A DNA stretch of 16,957 bases, taken from the NCBI GenBank assembly GCA_947624925.1, contig CANQMG010000027.1, positions 1-16,957 of the forward strand, in the 5' to 3' direction. This document shows positions 1 through 7,161 of the stretch, piece by piece. Position numbers and translations under genes: made by a program. How positions within the stretch are numbered: the first letter of the stretch is position 1; the number at the start of each line of letters is the position of its first letter. Origin of the DNA: an uncultured Clostridia bacterium. Lineage in GTDB: Bacteria > Bacillota > Clostridia > TANB77 > CAG-508. The notes under the pieces were generated by a model. It worked only from the letters and a program-made list of their open reading frames with translations. It made no database searches and was not told the DNA's origin.

Positions 1-61
1 CATATAGTAATATATGTCCTAGATAAATGACTATTCAAGACAGAACCCGGCTTATAGACTT
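1..61 (+). ncRNA. rnpB: RNase P RNA, 3' end (partial)
   Basis: This is the catalytic RNA of ribonuclease P, which trims the 5' leader from pre-tRNAs. Only the last ~60 bases are in the window. The stretch CTAGATAAATGACTATTCAA followed by GACAGAACCCGGCTTAT (bases 19-55) closely matches the end of the E. coli RNA as I remember it (TAGATGAATGACTGTCCACG, then ACAGAACCCGGCTTAT). This suggests the ancestral type A fold. The bases after CGGCTTA should be the 3' strand of helix P1, whose partner lies outside the window, so the mature 3' end (about 59-65) is an estimate. A T-rich stretch (64-71) follows and probably helps termination. It lies inside the 3' end of the converging pseudouridine synthase gene. 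Confidence 0.85.
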
Positions 62-941
62 ACTTTTTATTTGAAATTAATTTATTAAAATCGCTTGGCA
101 AATCTGCCGTAAATTCCATTTTAACTTTTTTTATAGGATGTACAAAACTTACTTTATAACTATGTAAAGCTTGTCTGTTTATTAAATTAGAAGATTTACC
201 ATATAATGTATCACCTAATATTGGATGACCTATATAAGCACAATGAACACGTATTTGATGAGTTCTGCCTGTTTCTAATTTAAAAGAAACTAATGAATAA
301 TTATCAAATTCATTTATTACAGTATAATGAGTAATTGCAGAGTCTCCATTTAGACTAACACATCTTTCTATTATACTATTTTCCTTACGTGCTATAGGCG
401 CATTTATTATTCCTTTTTTACATTCTAAAGAGCCGTTTATCAAAGCTAAATATTGTTTAGAAAAAATATTTTCTTTCATTTGCCTAATAAGACATTCTTG
501 TACATACTCATTTTTAGCAAACATTATAAGACCAGATGTATCTATATCTAGCCTATTAATAGGTCTTATCTTTCTTTTTAAACTTATTGAATCAAAATAA
601 AATTTAATTCCATTAGATAAACTATTATCAAAATGCCTACATGATGGATGAGTTGCAATACCAGATGGTTTATTTAAAATTAACAAGCAGTCATCTTCAT
701 ATATAATATTAAGGTCCATTTTAGTAGGTACAATATTAGAGTTATCCTCTTCAAAATCAATAACAACACAAATTATGTCACCAATATTTGCAATATTATT
801 TATTTGTATAGGTAAATTGTTTTTATAAATCTTATTTGATTTTTTTAGTTTAAGAATTAATCTTTCAGACAAATAGAATTTATCTTTTAAAATTTGTTTA
901 ATATAAATATTATCTTCTTCAACAATATAATTTAATATCAT
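60..941 (-). CDS. RluA/RluD-family 23S rRNA pseudouridine synthase
   Basis: This enzyme isomerises specific uridines in structured RNA, most often 23S rRNA, to pseudouridine. The 293-residue length is normal for the family. Residues ~10-65 resemble an S4-type RNA-binding domain. The catalytic domain begins near LILNKPSGIATHPS (87-100). The signature is NRLDIDTSGL (129-138), with Asp132 as the family's catalytic aspartate; the residue before Arg is Asn instead of the common His, a variation I believe is tolerated in this family. Later motifs include KQYLALING (162-170), the segment SFKLETGRTHQIRVH, and HPILGDTLYG. The ATG start is preceded by GAGGGA at good spacing. It is transcribed divergently from trmB and converges on rnpB, overlapping its 3' end by a few bases. 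Which RluA/B/D target it modifies cannot be told from sequence alone. Confidence 0.9.
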   Translation of the reverse strand: MILNYIVEEDNIYIKQILKDKFYLSERLILKLKKSNKIYKNNLPIQINNIANIGDIICVVIDFEEDNSNIVPTKMDLNIIYEDDCLLILNKPSGIATHPSCRHFDNSLSNGIKFYFDSISLKRKIRPINRLDIDTSGLIMFAKNEYVQECLIRQMKENIFSKQYLALINGSLECKKGIINAPIARKENSIIERCVSLNGDSAITHYTVINEFDNYSLVSFKLETGRTHQIRVHCAYIGHPILGDTLYGKSSNLINRQALHSYKVSFVHPIKKVKMEFTADLPSDFNKLISNKK

Positions 942-1035
942 AAAAATTCCCTCAAATTAAAAAGTACATAATATATAACTATACTATTTTAAGTATAACA
1001 TATAAACAAAATTTATGAAACTTTTAATTTTTTAT

Positions 1036-1064
1036 TTGCAATATTATACTTTATTATATATAAT
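1036..1064 (+). promoter_or_regulatory. sigma-A-type promoter for trmB
   Basis: TTGCAA (1036-1041), a 17-base spacer, then a perfect -10 TATAAT (1059-1064). Transcription would start near 1071, about 35 bases before the trmB ATG at 1105. This also argues against the upstream in-frame ATG at 1015 as the start. The background is AT-rich, so the -35 (4 of 6 matches) is the weaker half. Confidence 0.5.
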
Positions 1065-1104
1065 TGATATAAATAAAAGACGTAAAGTTATTATAGGAGT
1101 GAAG

Positions 1105-1770
1105 ATGAGAATACGTTTTAAACCATGGGCTCGACCTGAGCTAGAGGCAAGTTATTTTTATGAAGATAATCCAGAAAATTATATTGGAAAATGGAAAGAT
1201 AAGTTTAAAAATAGTGAAAATCCAATACATATCGAATTAGGATGTGGCAAAGGTAATTTTATTTCTGAACTAGCTGTTAAAAACGAGAATATAAATTATA
1301 TTGCAATTGACCTAGTTGATGCAATGTTAGGATTGGCTAAAAGAAAAATAGAAGAAAGATATAATAATGAAAATAAAAAGGTTGAAAATTTAATATTAGT
1401 TAGGTATGATATAGAGAGAATTTTTAATATATTAAATAGCAATGATAAAATAGAAAGAATTTATATAAATTTTTGCAATCCTTGGCCTAAAGCTAAACAT
1501 AAAAAGAAACGATTAACACATACTAGGCAATTAGAAAAGTATAAAGATTTTTTAATTCCAAATGGAGAAATATACTTTAAAACTGATGATGATGGATTAT
1601 TTGAAGATAGTATTAAATATTTTAAGGAATGTAATTTTGATATATTAAAATATACTTATGATTTACATAATGAAGATATCTTTTCTGGTAAAAATATTGT
1701 AACAGAACATGAAAAAATGTTTTCTGATGATGGTATAAAAATTAAGGCTTTAATTGCTAAATTAAAATAA
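1105..1770 (+). CDS. trmB: tRNA (guanine-N7-)-methyltransferase TrmB
   Basis: TrmB uses S-adenosylmethionine to methylate N7 of G46 in the tRNA variable loop. The protein is 221 residues from ATG 1105, the usual length. That ATG has AGGAG five bases upstream, and the protein then opens with MRIRFKPWA, the typical TrmB N terminus; the 30 extra residues from ATG 1015 would be translated from DNA upstream of the candidate promoter and look non-coding. The SAM-binding loop is ELGCGKG (44-50), the acidic end of the next strand is IAIDL (66-70), and the family signature is FCNPWPKAKHKKKR (123-136), followed by FKTDDDGLF and the C-terminal TEHEKMF. It heads a plus-strand run toward pta with no clear terminator between, so it may be co-transcribed with it. 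Confidence 0.93.
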   Translation: MRIRFKPWARPELEASYFYEDNPENYIGKWKDKFKNSENPIHIELGCGKGNFISELAVKNENINYIAIDLVDAMLGLAKRKIEERYNNENKKVENLILVRYDIERIFNILNSNDKIERIYINFCNPWPKAKHKKKRLTHTRQLEKYKDFLIPNGEIYFKTDDDGLFEDSIKYFKECNFDILKYTYDLHNEDIFSGKNIVTEHEKMFSDDGIKIKALIAKLK

Positions 1771-1782
1771 ATTGGAGGAAAA

Positions 1783-1895
1783 ATGATAAGTAATTTTTAA
1801 CAGAAGTTTTTGAACAAGTAAGTGTTCAAGGTATTGATAAAACAATAACAAAACAAAATTTAAAAAATTTGTACGAGAAATATTGTTTAAAATAA
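1783..1895 (+). pseudogene. small frameshifted ORF between trmB and pta
   Basis: An ATG at 1783 sits behind a strong GGAGG (1774-1778), but the frame stops after five codons (MISNF) at a run of five T (1794-1798). If one more T were present, or if the ribosome slipped back one base on the T run, the frame would continue for 32 more codons to a TAA at 1893-1895. The product would be about 37 residues, running LTEVFEQVSVQGIDK then TITKQNLKNLYEKYCLK. The residue mix looks like a real small helical protein. I do not recognise it. It could be a decayed gene, a homopolymer error in the assembly, a phase-variable or slippage-dependent small ORF, or chance. It lies between the trmB stop and the pta ribosome-binding site. 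Confidence 0.35.
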
Positions 1896-1933
1896 ATAAT
1901 ATATATATAATAGCTAAAAAGGAGGAAATTTTT

Positions 1934-2929
1934 ATGTCATTTATTGAAGAAATTAAACAAAGAGCTAAATCTAATATAAAAACTATTGTATTGCCAGAAA
2001 GTGAAGATATTAGAGTATTGCAAGCAACAGAAATTATAAATAGGGAAGGATTTGCTAATGTTGTTCTAATAGGAAACGAGGAACAAATAAGAAAAAAAGC
2101 AGATGAAAATGGTATTAATATATTAAATACTAAGATTATTAACCCAAATTCAAGTGAAAAATATGATGAATATGTTAATGCTTTTTATGAATTGAGAAAA
2201 CATAAAGGCATAACAATTGAAGATTCTAAAGAACTAATGAAAAATAATGTATATTTTGGAATGATGATGGTAAAACAAGGTGAAGCAGATGGCTTAGTAT
2301 CAGGAGCAGCTCATTCTACGTCTGATACGTTAAGACCTGCGCTTCAAATATTAAAAACAGCACCCGAAACAAAATTAGTATCTGCATTTTTTGTTATGGT
2401 TGTACCAGATTGCGAATATGGGGAAAATGGAACATTTATCTTTTCAGATTCTGGACTAAATCAAAACCCTAATAGTGAAGAATTATCAGAAATTGCTATT
2501 TCTTCTGCAAAAAGTTTTGAACAATTAGTAGGAAAAGAGCCTAAAGTTGCAATGTTATCTTATTCTACATATGGAAGTGCTAAATCTGATTTAACACAAA
2601 AAGTTATCGATGCTACAAAATTAGTAAAAGAAAAACAACCAAATTTATTGGTAGATGGAGAATTACAATTTGATGCAGCGATTATTCCAGAAATTGCTAA
2701 AAGCAAAGCTCCAGGTAGCAAAGTTGCAGGTTATGCAAATACTATGATATTCCCAGATTTAAATGCAGGAAATATAGGTTATAAATTAGTTCAAAGACTG
2801 GCAAAAGCCGAAGCATATGGTCCTTTGTGTCAAGGAATTGCAAAGCCTGTAAATGATTTGTCAAGAGGATGTAGCAGTTTAGATATTGTTGGGGTTGTTG
2901 CAATAACAGCTGTTCAAGCTCAAATTTAA
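1934..2929 (+). CDS. pta: phosphate acetyltransferase
   Basis: Pta interconverts acetyl-CoA plus phosphate with acetyl phosphate plus CoA. With acetate kinase (4084-5292) it makes acetate and ATP, a main energy route in fermenting clostridia. The protein is 331 residues, the size of single-domain Pta (the long E. coli type has extra N-terminal domains). Recognisable segments are IVLPESEDIRVLQA (18-31), ADGLVSGAAHSTSDTLRPAL (118-137), FSDSGLNQNP (170-179), DGELQFDAA (241-249), ANTMIFPDLNAGNIGYK (268-284), and KPVNDLSRGCSS (304-315), which carries the active-site Ser-Arg of the family. The ATG at 1934 has GGAGG at 1921-1925; longer frames starting upstream at TTG lack this. The deacetylase gene follows 31 bases downstream. 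Confidence 0.95.
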   Translation: MSFIEEIKQRAKSNIKTIVLPESEDIRVLQATEIINREGFANVVLIGNEEQIRKKADENGINILNTKIINPNSSEKYDEYVNAFYELRKHKGITIEDSKELMKNNVYFGMMMVKQGEADGLVSGAAHSTSDTLRPALQILKTAPETKLVSAFFVMVVPDCEYGENGTFIFSDSGLNQNPNSEELSEIAISSAKSFEQLVGKEPKVAMLSYSTYGSAKSDLTQKVIDATKLVKEKQPNLLVDGELQFDAAIIPEIAKSKAPGSKVAGYANTMIFPDLNAGNIGYKLVQRLAKAEAYGPLCQGIAKPVNDLSRGCSSLDIVGVVAITAVQAQI

Positions 2930-2959
2930 TATTGAAAGATGCGTCTAAAGGAGGTTCTT

Positions 2960-4018
2960 GTGAAGGTAGTAGTAATAAAAAACTATCCACGATTTATATT
3001 TGCTATTGTAATTTTAGTTTTAATTATATTTTCTTTATTTATGATTTTTTATAATAAAAAGCCTAAAACTGAAGAAGTCTCAGCAATACCAAGTGACATT
3101 AATTATGAAATAGTTTTAAATGGAGACGAGACTATTTATTTATATAAAAATCAAGAATACGATGAGCAAGGATATAATATTGTAGATTCTAACGGACATA
3201 AAGTTGATGAAAAGGTAAATATTGAAAATAATGTTGATATAACAAAAACAGGTGAATATGAAATTAAATATACAATACAAGATACATCTAATTCAATAAT
3301 AAGGAAAGTGATTGTTAAAGATACTAAATTACTTAAAAGTGGTGAAAAATCAAAAAATTCTTTACCAATTCTTATGTATCATTATTTTTATGATAAGTCT
3401 AAAAATGAAACAGGAAAAAATGCAAATTGGATTGAGATTTCAGATTTTGAAGAACAACTTAAATATTTAAAAGATAATAATTTCTATTTTCCAACTTGGA
3501 GTGAAGTTGCAGATTTTGTTGATGGAAAAATTGATATACCTAAAAATAGTGTTGTAATAACAATGGATGATGGACAAAAAAGTTTATATAATTATGCTAT
3601 TCCATTATTAGATAAATACAATATACCAGCTACAGCTTTTATTATTACTAGTAAATTTGATGATTCAAATTTAGAGAAATATAAGAATTCAACTATTAGT
3701 TTCCAGTCACATTCAAATAATATGCATAGAGCAGGTGGAAATATAGGTCATGGTGGAATATTTACAGCATTATCAATAGAAGAAGGCTCAAATGATTTAA
3801 AAGAATCTATAAAAAAATTAGGTGGTAATAATGACGCTTTTGCATATCCTTATGGGGATTATACAAGTAATTGTATAAAATCTGTGAAAAATGCAGGTTT
3901 TAAAGTAGCTGTTACTACTGAAAATAAATTGGCAAAGCCAGGCATGGACAAATATGCCTTACCTAGAGTAAGAATGTATCAAGGAATAACTATAAATGGT
4001 TTTGCAAGTTCGTTATAA
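2960..4018 (+). CDS. membrane-anchored polysaccharide deacetylase with Ig-like domain
   Basis: This is a NodB-fold (carbohydrate esterase family 4) enzyme that would remove acetyl groups from a cell-wall or surface polysaccharide outside the membrane. From a GTG start (2960) with AAGGAGG five bases upstream it is 352 residues. Domains in order: a transmembrane anchor (~11-31) with positive residues before and after it; an extracellular Ig-like, DUF5011-type repeat (~48-120, ending TGEYEIKYTIQDTS then VIVKD); and the catalytic domain (~134-352). Motif 1 is TMDDG (201-205, usually TFDDG) with both aspartates present. Motif 2 is SHSNNMH (250-256), supplying the two metal-binding histidines. Motif 3 is FAYPYGDY (294-301), and LPR (334-336) follows. 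The active site therefore looks intact. Peptidoglycan is the commonest target but the substrate is not proven. The gene sits between pta and ackA, which normally adjoin. Confidence 0.88.
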   Translation: MKVVVIKNYPRFIFAIVILVLIIFSLFMIFYNKKPKTEEVSAIPSDINYEIVLNGDETIYLYKNQEYDEQGYNIVDSNGHKVDEKVNIENNVDITKTGEYEIKYTIQDTSNSIIRKVIVKDTKLLKSGEKSKNSLPILMYHYFYDKSKNETGKNANWIEISDFEEQLKYLKDNNFYFPTWSEVADFVDGKIDIPKNSVVITMDDGQKSLYNYAIPLLDKYNIPATAFIITSKFDDSNLEKYKNSTISFQSHSNNMHRAGGNIGHGGIFTALSIEEGSNDLKESIKKLGGNNDAFAYPYGDYTSNCIKSVKNAGFKVAVTTENKLAKPGMDKYALPRVRMYQGITINGFASSL

Positions 4019-4024
4019 TATATA

Positions 4025-4055
4025 CAAGATTAAATTCTAAAAATCTTGAATTTTT
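4025..4055 (+). terminator. weak hairpin before ackA
   Basis: CAAGATT (4025-4031) and AATCTTG (4042-4048) form a 7-bp stem with a 10-base loop, followed by AATTTTT. It lies between the deacetylase gene and ackA. The stem is AT-rich and short, so it may only attenuate read-through, or it may be a chance structure. Confidence 0.3.
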
Positions 4056-4083
4056 AAATATAATAGTAAAGGAAGGGTAAAAT

Positions 4084-5292
4084 ATGAAAATTTTAGTTGT
4101 AAATTGCGGAAGTTCATCTTTAAAATATCAATTAATTAATATGGAAGATGAATCTGTTTTAGCAAAAGGTAATTATGAAAGAATAGGAGAAGATGCAGCA
4201 TTTGTAACACATAAAGTAAATGGTAATAAATATGTTATTAATAAAGGTGTAACAAATCATAATGAGGCTTTAAAAATAGTATTAGAGCAATTATTACATA
4301 AAGATTACGGAGTTATTAAAGATTTATCTGAAATTGATGCTGTGGGTCATAGAATAGTACACGGTGGAGAAATATTTAACAAATCTGTTTTAATAGATGA
4401 AGATGTTATTGCAAAAATAGAAGAATGTGCGACTCTAGCACCATTGCATAATCCAGCTGCTGTTCTTGGAATACGTGCATGTATGCAAGCAATGCCTAAT
4501 ATACCTATGTGTGCTGTGTTTGATACGGCTTTTCATCAAACTATGCCTAAAGAAAACTATATATATCCAATACCTTATGAATTATATGAAAAACATAAAA
4601 TAAGAAAATACGGAGCTCACGGAACTTCACATCAATTTGTTGCAAATATAGCTGCAAGATTGGAAAATAAACCAATTGAAGAATTAAAGATTGTAACGTG
4701 CCATTTAGGTCAAGGAGCAAGTATAGCTGCTATTAAAGGTGGAAAATCTATAGATACTTCTATGGGATTATCTCCATTAGGAGGAATACCTATGGTAACT
4801 CGTTCTGGAGATTTAGACCCATCTGTTGTTTTAGATATTATGGAAAAAGAAAATTTAACAGCAAAAGAAGCTAATGCTTTGTTAAACAAAAAATCAGGTT
4901 TATATGGAATTACAGGATTAAATCCAGACTTTAGAGAAATAGAACTTGCATCATATGATGATAATCATCCAAAAGCTAAAATTGCAATTTCTTTATTTAC
5001 AACTAGCATTGCTCAATTTATTGCAAAATATGCTGTATCAATGGGTGGATTAGACGTAGTTGTATTTACTGGTGGCATAGGTGAAAACCAAATAAATATA
5101 AGGAAAAAGATATGTGAAAAATTAGAATTTATGGGATTAAAAATTGACGTAGATAAGAATAATACAAGGGGAGAAGAAGTTTTAATAACATTACCAGAAT
5201 CAAAAATAAAAGCATATGTTATACCTACTAATGAAGAACTAGTAATAGCACGAGACACAAAAAATTTAGTTGAAAGCAAGGAGTTGATATAA
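4084..5292 (+). CDS. ackA: acetate kinase
   Basis: AckA transfers the phosphate of acetyl phosphate to ADP, giving acetate and ATP, and is the partner of the Pta encoded upstream. The 402-residue length is typical. The N-terminal nucleotide-binding signature is VNCGSSSLKYQL (6-17). Catalytic and binding residues known from the Methanosarcina enzyme are all in place: Arg90 in GHRIVHGGE, Asp147 in VFDTAFH, His179 in GAHGTSHQFV, Arg240 in TRSGDLDP and Glu384 in PTNEELVIARD. The phosphate-binding segment is CHLGQGAS (206-213), and FTGGIGEN (328-335) is present. GGAAGGG lies just upstream of the ATG. Its last codons contain AAGGAG, which serves as the ribosome-binding site of a tiny ORF whose ATG overlaps the ackA stop codon. 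Confidence 0.97.
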   Translation: MKILVVNCGSSSLKYQLINMEDESVLAKGNYERIGEDAAFVTHKVNGNKYVINKGVTNHNEALKIVLEQLLHKDYGVIKDLSEIDAVGHRIVHGGEIFNKSVLIDEDVIAKIEECATLAPLHNPAAVLGIRACMQAMPNIPMCAVFDTAFHQTMPKENYIYPIPYELYEKHKIRKYGAHGTSHQFVANIAARLENKPIEELKIVTCHLGQGASIAAIKGGKSIDTSMGLSPLGGIPMVTRSGDLDPSVVLDIMEKENLTAKEANALLNKKSGLYGITGLNPDFREIELASYDDNHPKAKIAISLFTTSIAQFIAKYAVSMGGLDVVVFTGGIGENQINIRKKICEKLEFMGLKIDVDKNNTRGEEVLITLPESKIKAYVIPTNEELVIARDTKNLVESKELI

Positions 5293-5336
5293 TGAGCGAT
5301 AAAATATACACAAAAGCCTGTCTTTTTATTTATTAA
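5292..5336 (+). CDS. 14-codon ORF overlapping the ackA stop (possible gene stub)
   Basis: The ATG (5292-5294) shares its A with the ackA TAA, the arrangement of translationally coupled genes. AAGGAG inside the end of ackA (5278-5283) is correctly spaced eight bases before it. The frame, MSDKIYTKACLFIY, then ends at TAA 5334-5336. I do not recognise the product. The well-formed start with almost no gene behind it suggests the 5' end of a gene whose remainder was deleted. It could also be a true micropeptide or coincidence. The rest of the gap to dpaB (5337-5454) is AT-rich and holds no other coding that I can see. Confidence 0.3.
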   Translation: MSDKIYTKACLFIY

Positions 5337-5386
5337 AATATTAATTAACTTTTTAAAATAATTTTGACAATGATTTATTTTTCCTC

Positions 5387-5414
5387 ACTCTACTTAACAT
5401 AAAAACATAAAATA
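5387..5414 (+). promoter_or_regulatory. possible sigma-K-type sporulation promoter before dpaB
   Basis: The -10-like CATAAAATA (5406-5414) fits the B. subtilis sigma-K consensus CATANNNTA, with AC (5387-5388) 17 bases upstream as its short -35. The dipicolinate synthase operon of B. subtilis is known to be sigma-K dependent in the mother cell, so position and gene agree. The consensus is short and this DNA is AT-rich, so a chance match is quite possible. A TTGACA at 5364-5369 has no convincing -10 at 17 bases. Confidence 0.33.
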
Positions 5415-5454
5415 TATAGAGCAACTTTAAAAGTAAAAAGGAGGGGAGGAAAGT

Positions 5455-6034
5455 TTGAAATTAGAAGGTAAAAAGATAGGTTTTTGTTTTACTGGTTCTT
5501 TTTGTACATTTAAATCAACATTAGAGCAATTAAAAAATTTAAAAAAAGAAAATGCCCAAATTATTCCAATAATGTCAAATAATTCTTATACTATGGACAC
5601 AAGATTTGGTAATGCGAAGGATTTTATAGATAAAATTGAAACAATAACTGAAAATAAAATAATTCACACAATTCAAGAGGCAGAACCAATAGGACCTAAA
5701 AAAATGACTGATATTATGATAATAGCACCATGTACTGGAAATACAATTGCTAAACTAAGAAATGGTATAACAGATACTGTTGTAACAATGGCTGCAAAAT
5801 CTCATTTAAGAAATAATAATAGCTTAGTTATAGCTGTATCAACAAATGATGGATTATCTCGGTAATGCTGAAAATATAGGAGCATTGTTAAATAGAAATA
5901 ATTACTATTTTGTGCCATTTAGGCAAGATAATCCGATAACTAAGCCACGTTCTTTAGTTTTTGATCCAAATTATATAATAAAAACTTTAGAATATGCACT
6001 GGAAAAAGAACAAATTTCTCCAATTCTATTATAA
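5455..6034 (+). pseudogene. dpaB (spoVFB): dipicolinate synthase subunit B, frameshifted
   Basis: DpaB is the flavoprotein-fold subunit of dipicolinate synthase, which makes the spore-core compound dipicolinic acid in the mother cell. A TTG start (5455) follows an extended GGAGGGGAGGA. The first 135 codons carry KKIGFCFTGSFCTFKSTLEQ, IMSNNSYTMDTRFG, EAEPIGPKKMTDIMIIAPCTGNT (~75-97 region) and ending STNDGLS. The frame then meets CGG TAA (5860-5865). One frame over, the family sequence resumes at once as GNAENIGALLNR, NYYFVPFRQDNP and KPRSLVFDPNY, and ends at 6034. Removing one base within 5857-5860 gives one 192-residue protein, close to the ~200 of B. subtilis SpoVFB. CGG is a very rare Arg codon here, which fits an inserted C. 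Subunit A (dpaA), usually directly upstream, is absent from the window. It may be a true mutation, an assembly error or, less likely, +1 recoding. Confidence 0.88.
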
Positions 6035-6049
6035 AAATAAAATTATATA

Positions 6050-6075
6050 AAAGCGGTATTTAAACCGCTTTATTC
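6050..6075. terminator. bidirectional terminator between dpaB and the tyrosine recombinase
   Basis: AAAGCGGT (6050-6057) pairs perfectly with ACCGCTTT (6064-6071) around a 6-base loop. T-rich DNA follows on the plus strand, and on the minus strand the complement of the A/T stretch at 6033-6049 is T-rich. It serves the two convergent genes, whose stop codons lie within 20 bases of it. Confidence 0.8.
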
Positions 6076-6085
6076 TACATAAATA

Positions 6086-7072
6086 TTATAAATTTGCTAA
6101 AGGGTTGCTTTCTACTGCATTTCTTACTTGTGTGTTTTCAACATGAGTATATATTTCAGTTGTAGAAATACTTTCATGACCTAATAATTCTTGAAGAGCT
6201 CTTATATCTACATTTCCATATTGATACATAAGTGTTGCTGCAGTATGTCTTAGCTTATGTACAGAGTATTTTCTATAATCTAAACCTGCTTTTTGCAATT
6301 CTTTTTTTACAACATATTGAACAGTTCTATTACTAATTCTTTCTCGTCTTTCACTTAGGAATAAAGCATCTTTGGAATCATATTTTATTCCTTCTTTTGG
6401 CCTATCTTTTAAATAATCATTAAGAGCTTTTACACATGCATTATTTAAATATATTGTACGTTCTTTATTACCTTTTCCTATAACATTAAGTCTATTTTCA
6501 CTAAAAATTATATCCTTTATATTTATATTAACAAGTTCAGATAAACGCATACCACAATTTAAAAATAAAGTTATTATAGCATAATCTCTTGAACTATTTC
6601 TATTATCATCACTATTACTAGCTACCTCTAATAATTTTTTACTATCATCTAAAGTTAAATATTTTGGAATGCGTTTTCCTTGTTTTGGCGTTTCTAAATT
6701 TTGTGCTGGATTTATTTCTATTAAGTTAGCTTTTTGAGATAAATAATTAAAAAATATTCTGATGCTAGATGCCTTCCTTGCTCTAGTTGCAGGCTTACTC
6801 TTAAGCTCAGTTGCCATATATGCTAGAAAAGAGTGTATATCATCTAAATTTATTTTTTTTATTGTATCTAAAGTAATATCATTAATAGGTATATCTTTAA
6901 ATTCTTCATTTTCCTTAATAGTATATAAATTAAAACGTAATTTAATAAATCGTAAAAAATTTGCTAAATCATAATTATATTCTTTAATACTATTAGGAGA
7001 TTTATTAAGTATTGTAATTGAATAATCTAAAAATGAATTTAAAAAATCTGGATTATCTTGTCTATTTATCAT
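6086..7072 (-). CDS. tyrosine recombinase, XerC/XerD family
   Basis: This site-specific recombinase cuts and rejoins DNA through a phosphotyrosine; XerC/D proteins resolve chromosome dimers at dif, and relatives act as integrases. From ATG 7072, with GGAGG just upstream, it is 328 residues; a GTG five codons earlier would overlap the ribosome-binding site. The N-terminal SAM-like core-binding domain spans ~10-115. All catalytic residues are visible: Arg176 (GMRLSEL), Lys200 (VIGKGNKER), His272 and Arg275 (HKLRHTAAT), His299 (LGHES) and Tyr308 (TEIYTHV). It lies alone on the minus strand with its own promoter and terminator. No excisionase, att-like repeat pair or phage genes flank it, so a housekeeping Xer role is at least as likely as an element integrase. 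Confidence 0.9.
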   Translation of the reverse strand: MINRQDNPDFLNSFLDYSITILNKSPNSIKEYNYDLANFLRFIKLRFNLYTIKENEEFKDIPINDITLDTIKKINLDDIHSFLAYMATELKSKPATRARKASSIRIFFNYLSQKANLIEINPAQNLETPKQGKRIPKYLTLDDSKKLLEVASNSDDNRNSSRDYAIITLFLNCGMRLSELVNINIKDIIFSENRLNVIGKGNKERTIYLNNACVKALNDYLKDRPKEGIKYDSKDALFLSERRERISNRTVQYVVKKELQKAGLDYRKYSVHKLRHTAATLMYQYGNVDIRALQELLGHESISTTEIYTHVENTQVRNAVESNPLANL

Positions 7073-7106
7073 AATTTCTTCCTCCACAAAACAAGATTAT
7101 ATAATT

Positions 7107-7135
7107 ATAATACTAAATAATTAATATAAATTCAA
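7107..7135 (-). promoter_or_regulatory. promoter for the tyrosine recombinase gene
   Basis: Read on the minus strand: TTGAAT (7135-7130), a 17-base spacer, then TATTAT (7112-7107). This is about 35 bases upstream of the ATG at 7072. Each hexamer differs from consensus at one or two positions. Confidence 0.45.
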
Positions 7136-7161
7136 GTGAAAAAGCGTAATAAATAAATGTA

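Noticed and set aside
1015..1104. N-terminal extension of TrmB from an upstream in-frame ATG
   Set aside because: It overlaps the candidate promoter (1036-1064), has no ribosome-binding site and reads as low-complexity hydrophobic sequence. ATG 1105 has AGGAG and gives the standard TrmB N terminus.
2742..2990. Minus-strand open frame opposite the end of pta
   Set aside because: It is antisense to a strongly conserved gene, has no recognisable domain and lacks a clear start site. The same applies to the antisense frames opposite ackA, cls, the secD/secF-like genes and glyQS.
5364..5392. Sigma-A promoter from TTGACA at 5364
   Set aside because: At 16-18 bases downstream there is only ACTCTA-like sequence, with no acceptable -10.
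5455..5457. dpaB as two separate intact genes (5455-5865 and 5846-6034)
   Set aside because: The second frame lacks a sensible start of its own, and its sequence is exactly the C-terminal part of the same family protein, continuing without loss at the shift point.
6086..7135. The tyrosine recombinase as the integrase of a mobile element
   Set aside because: No flanking direct repeats, excisionase, relaxase, phage or cargo genes, or adjacent tRNA could be found. The protein looks like a general XerC/D.
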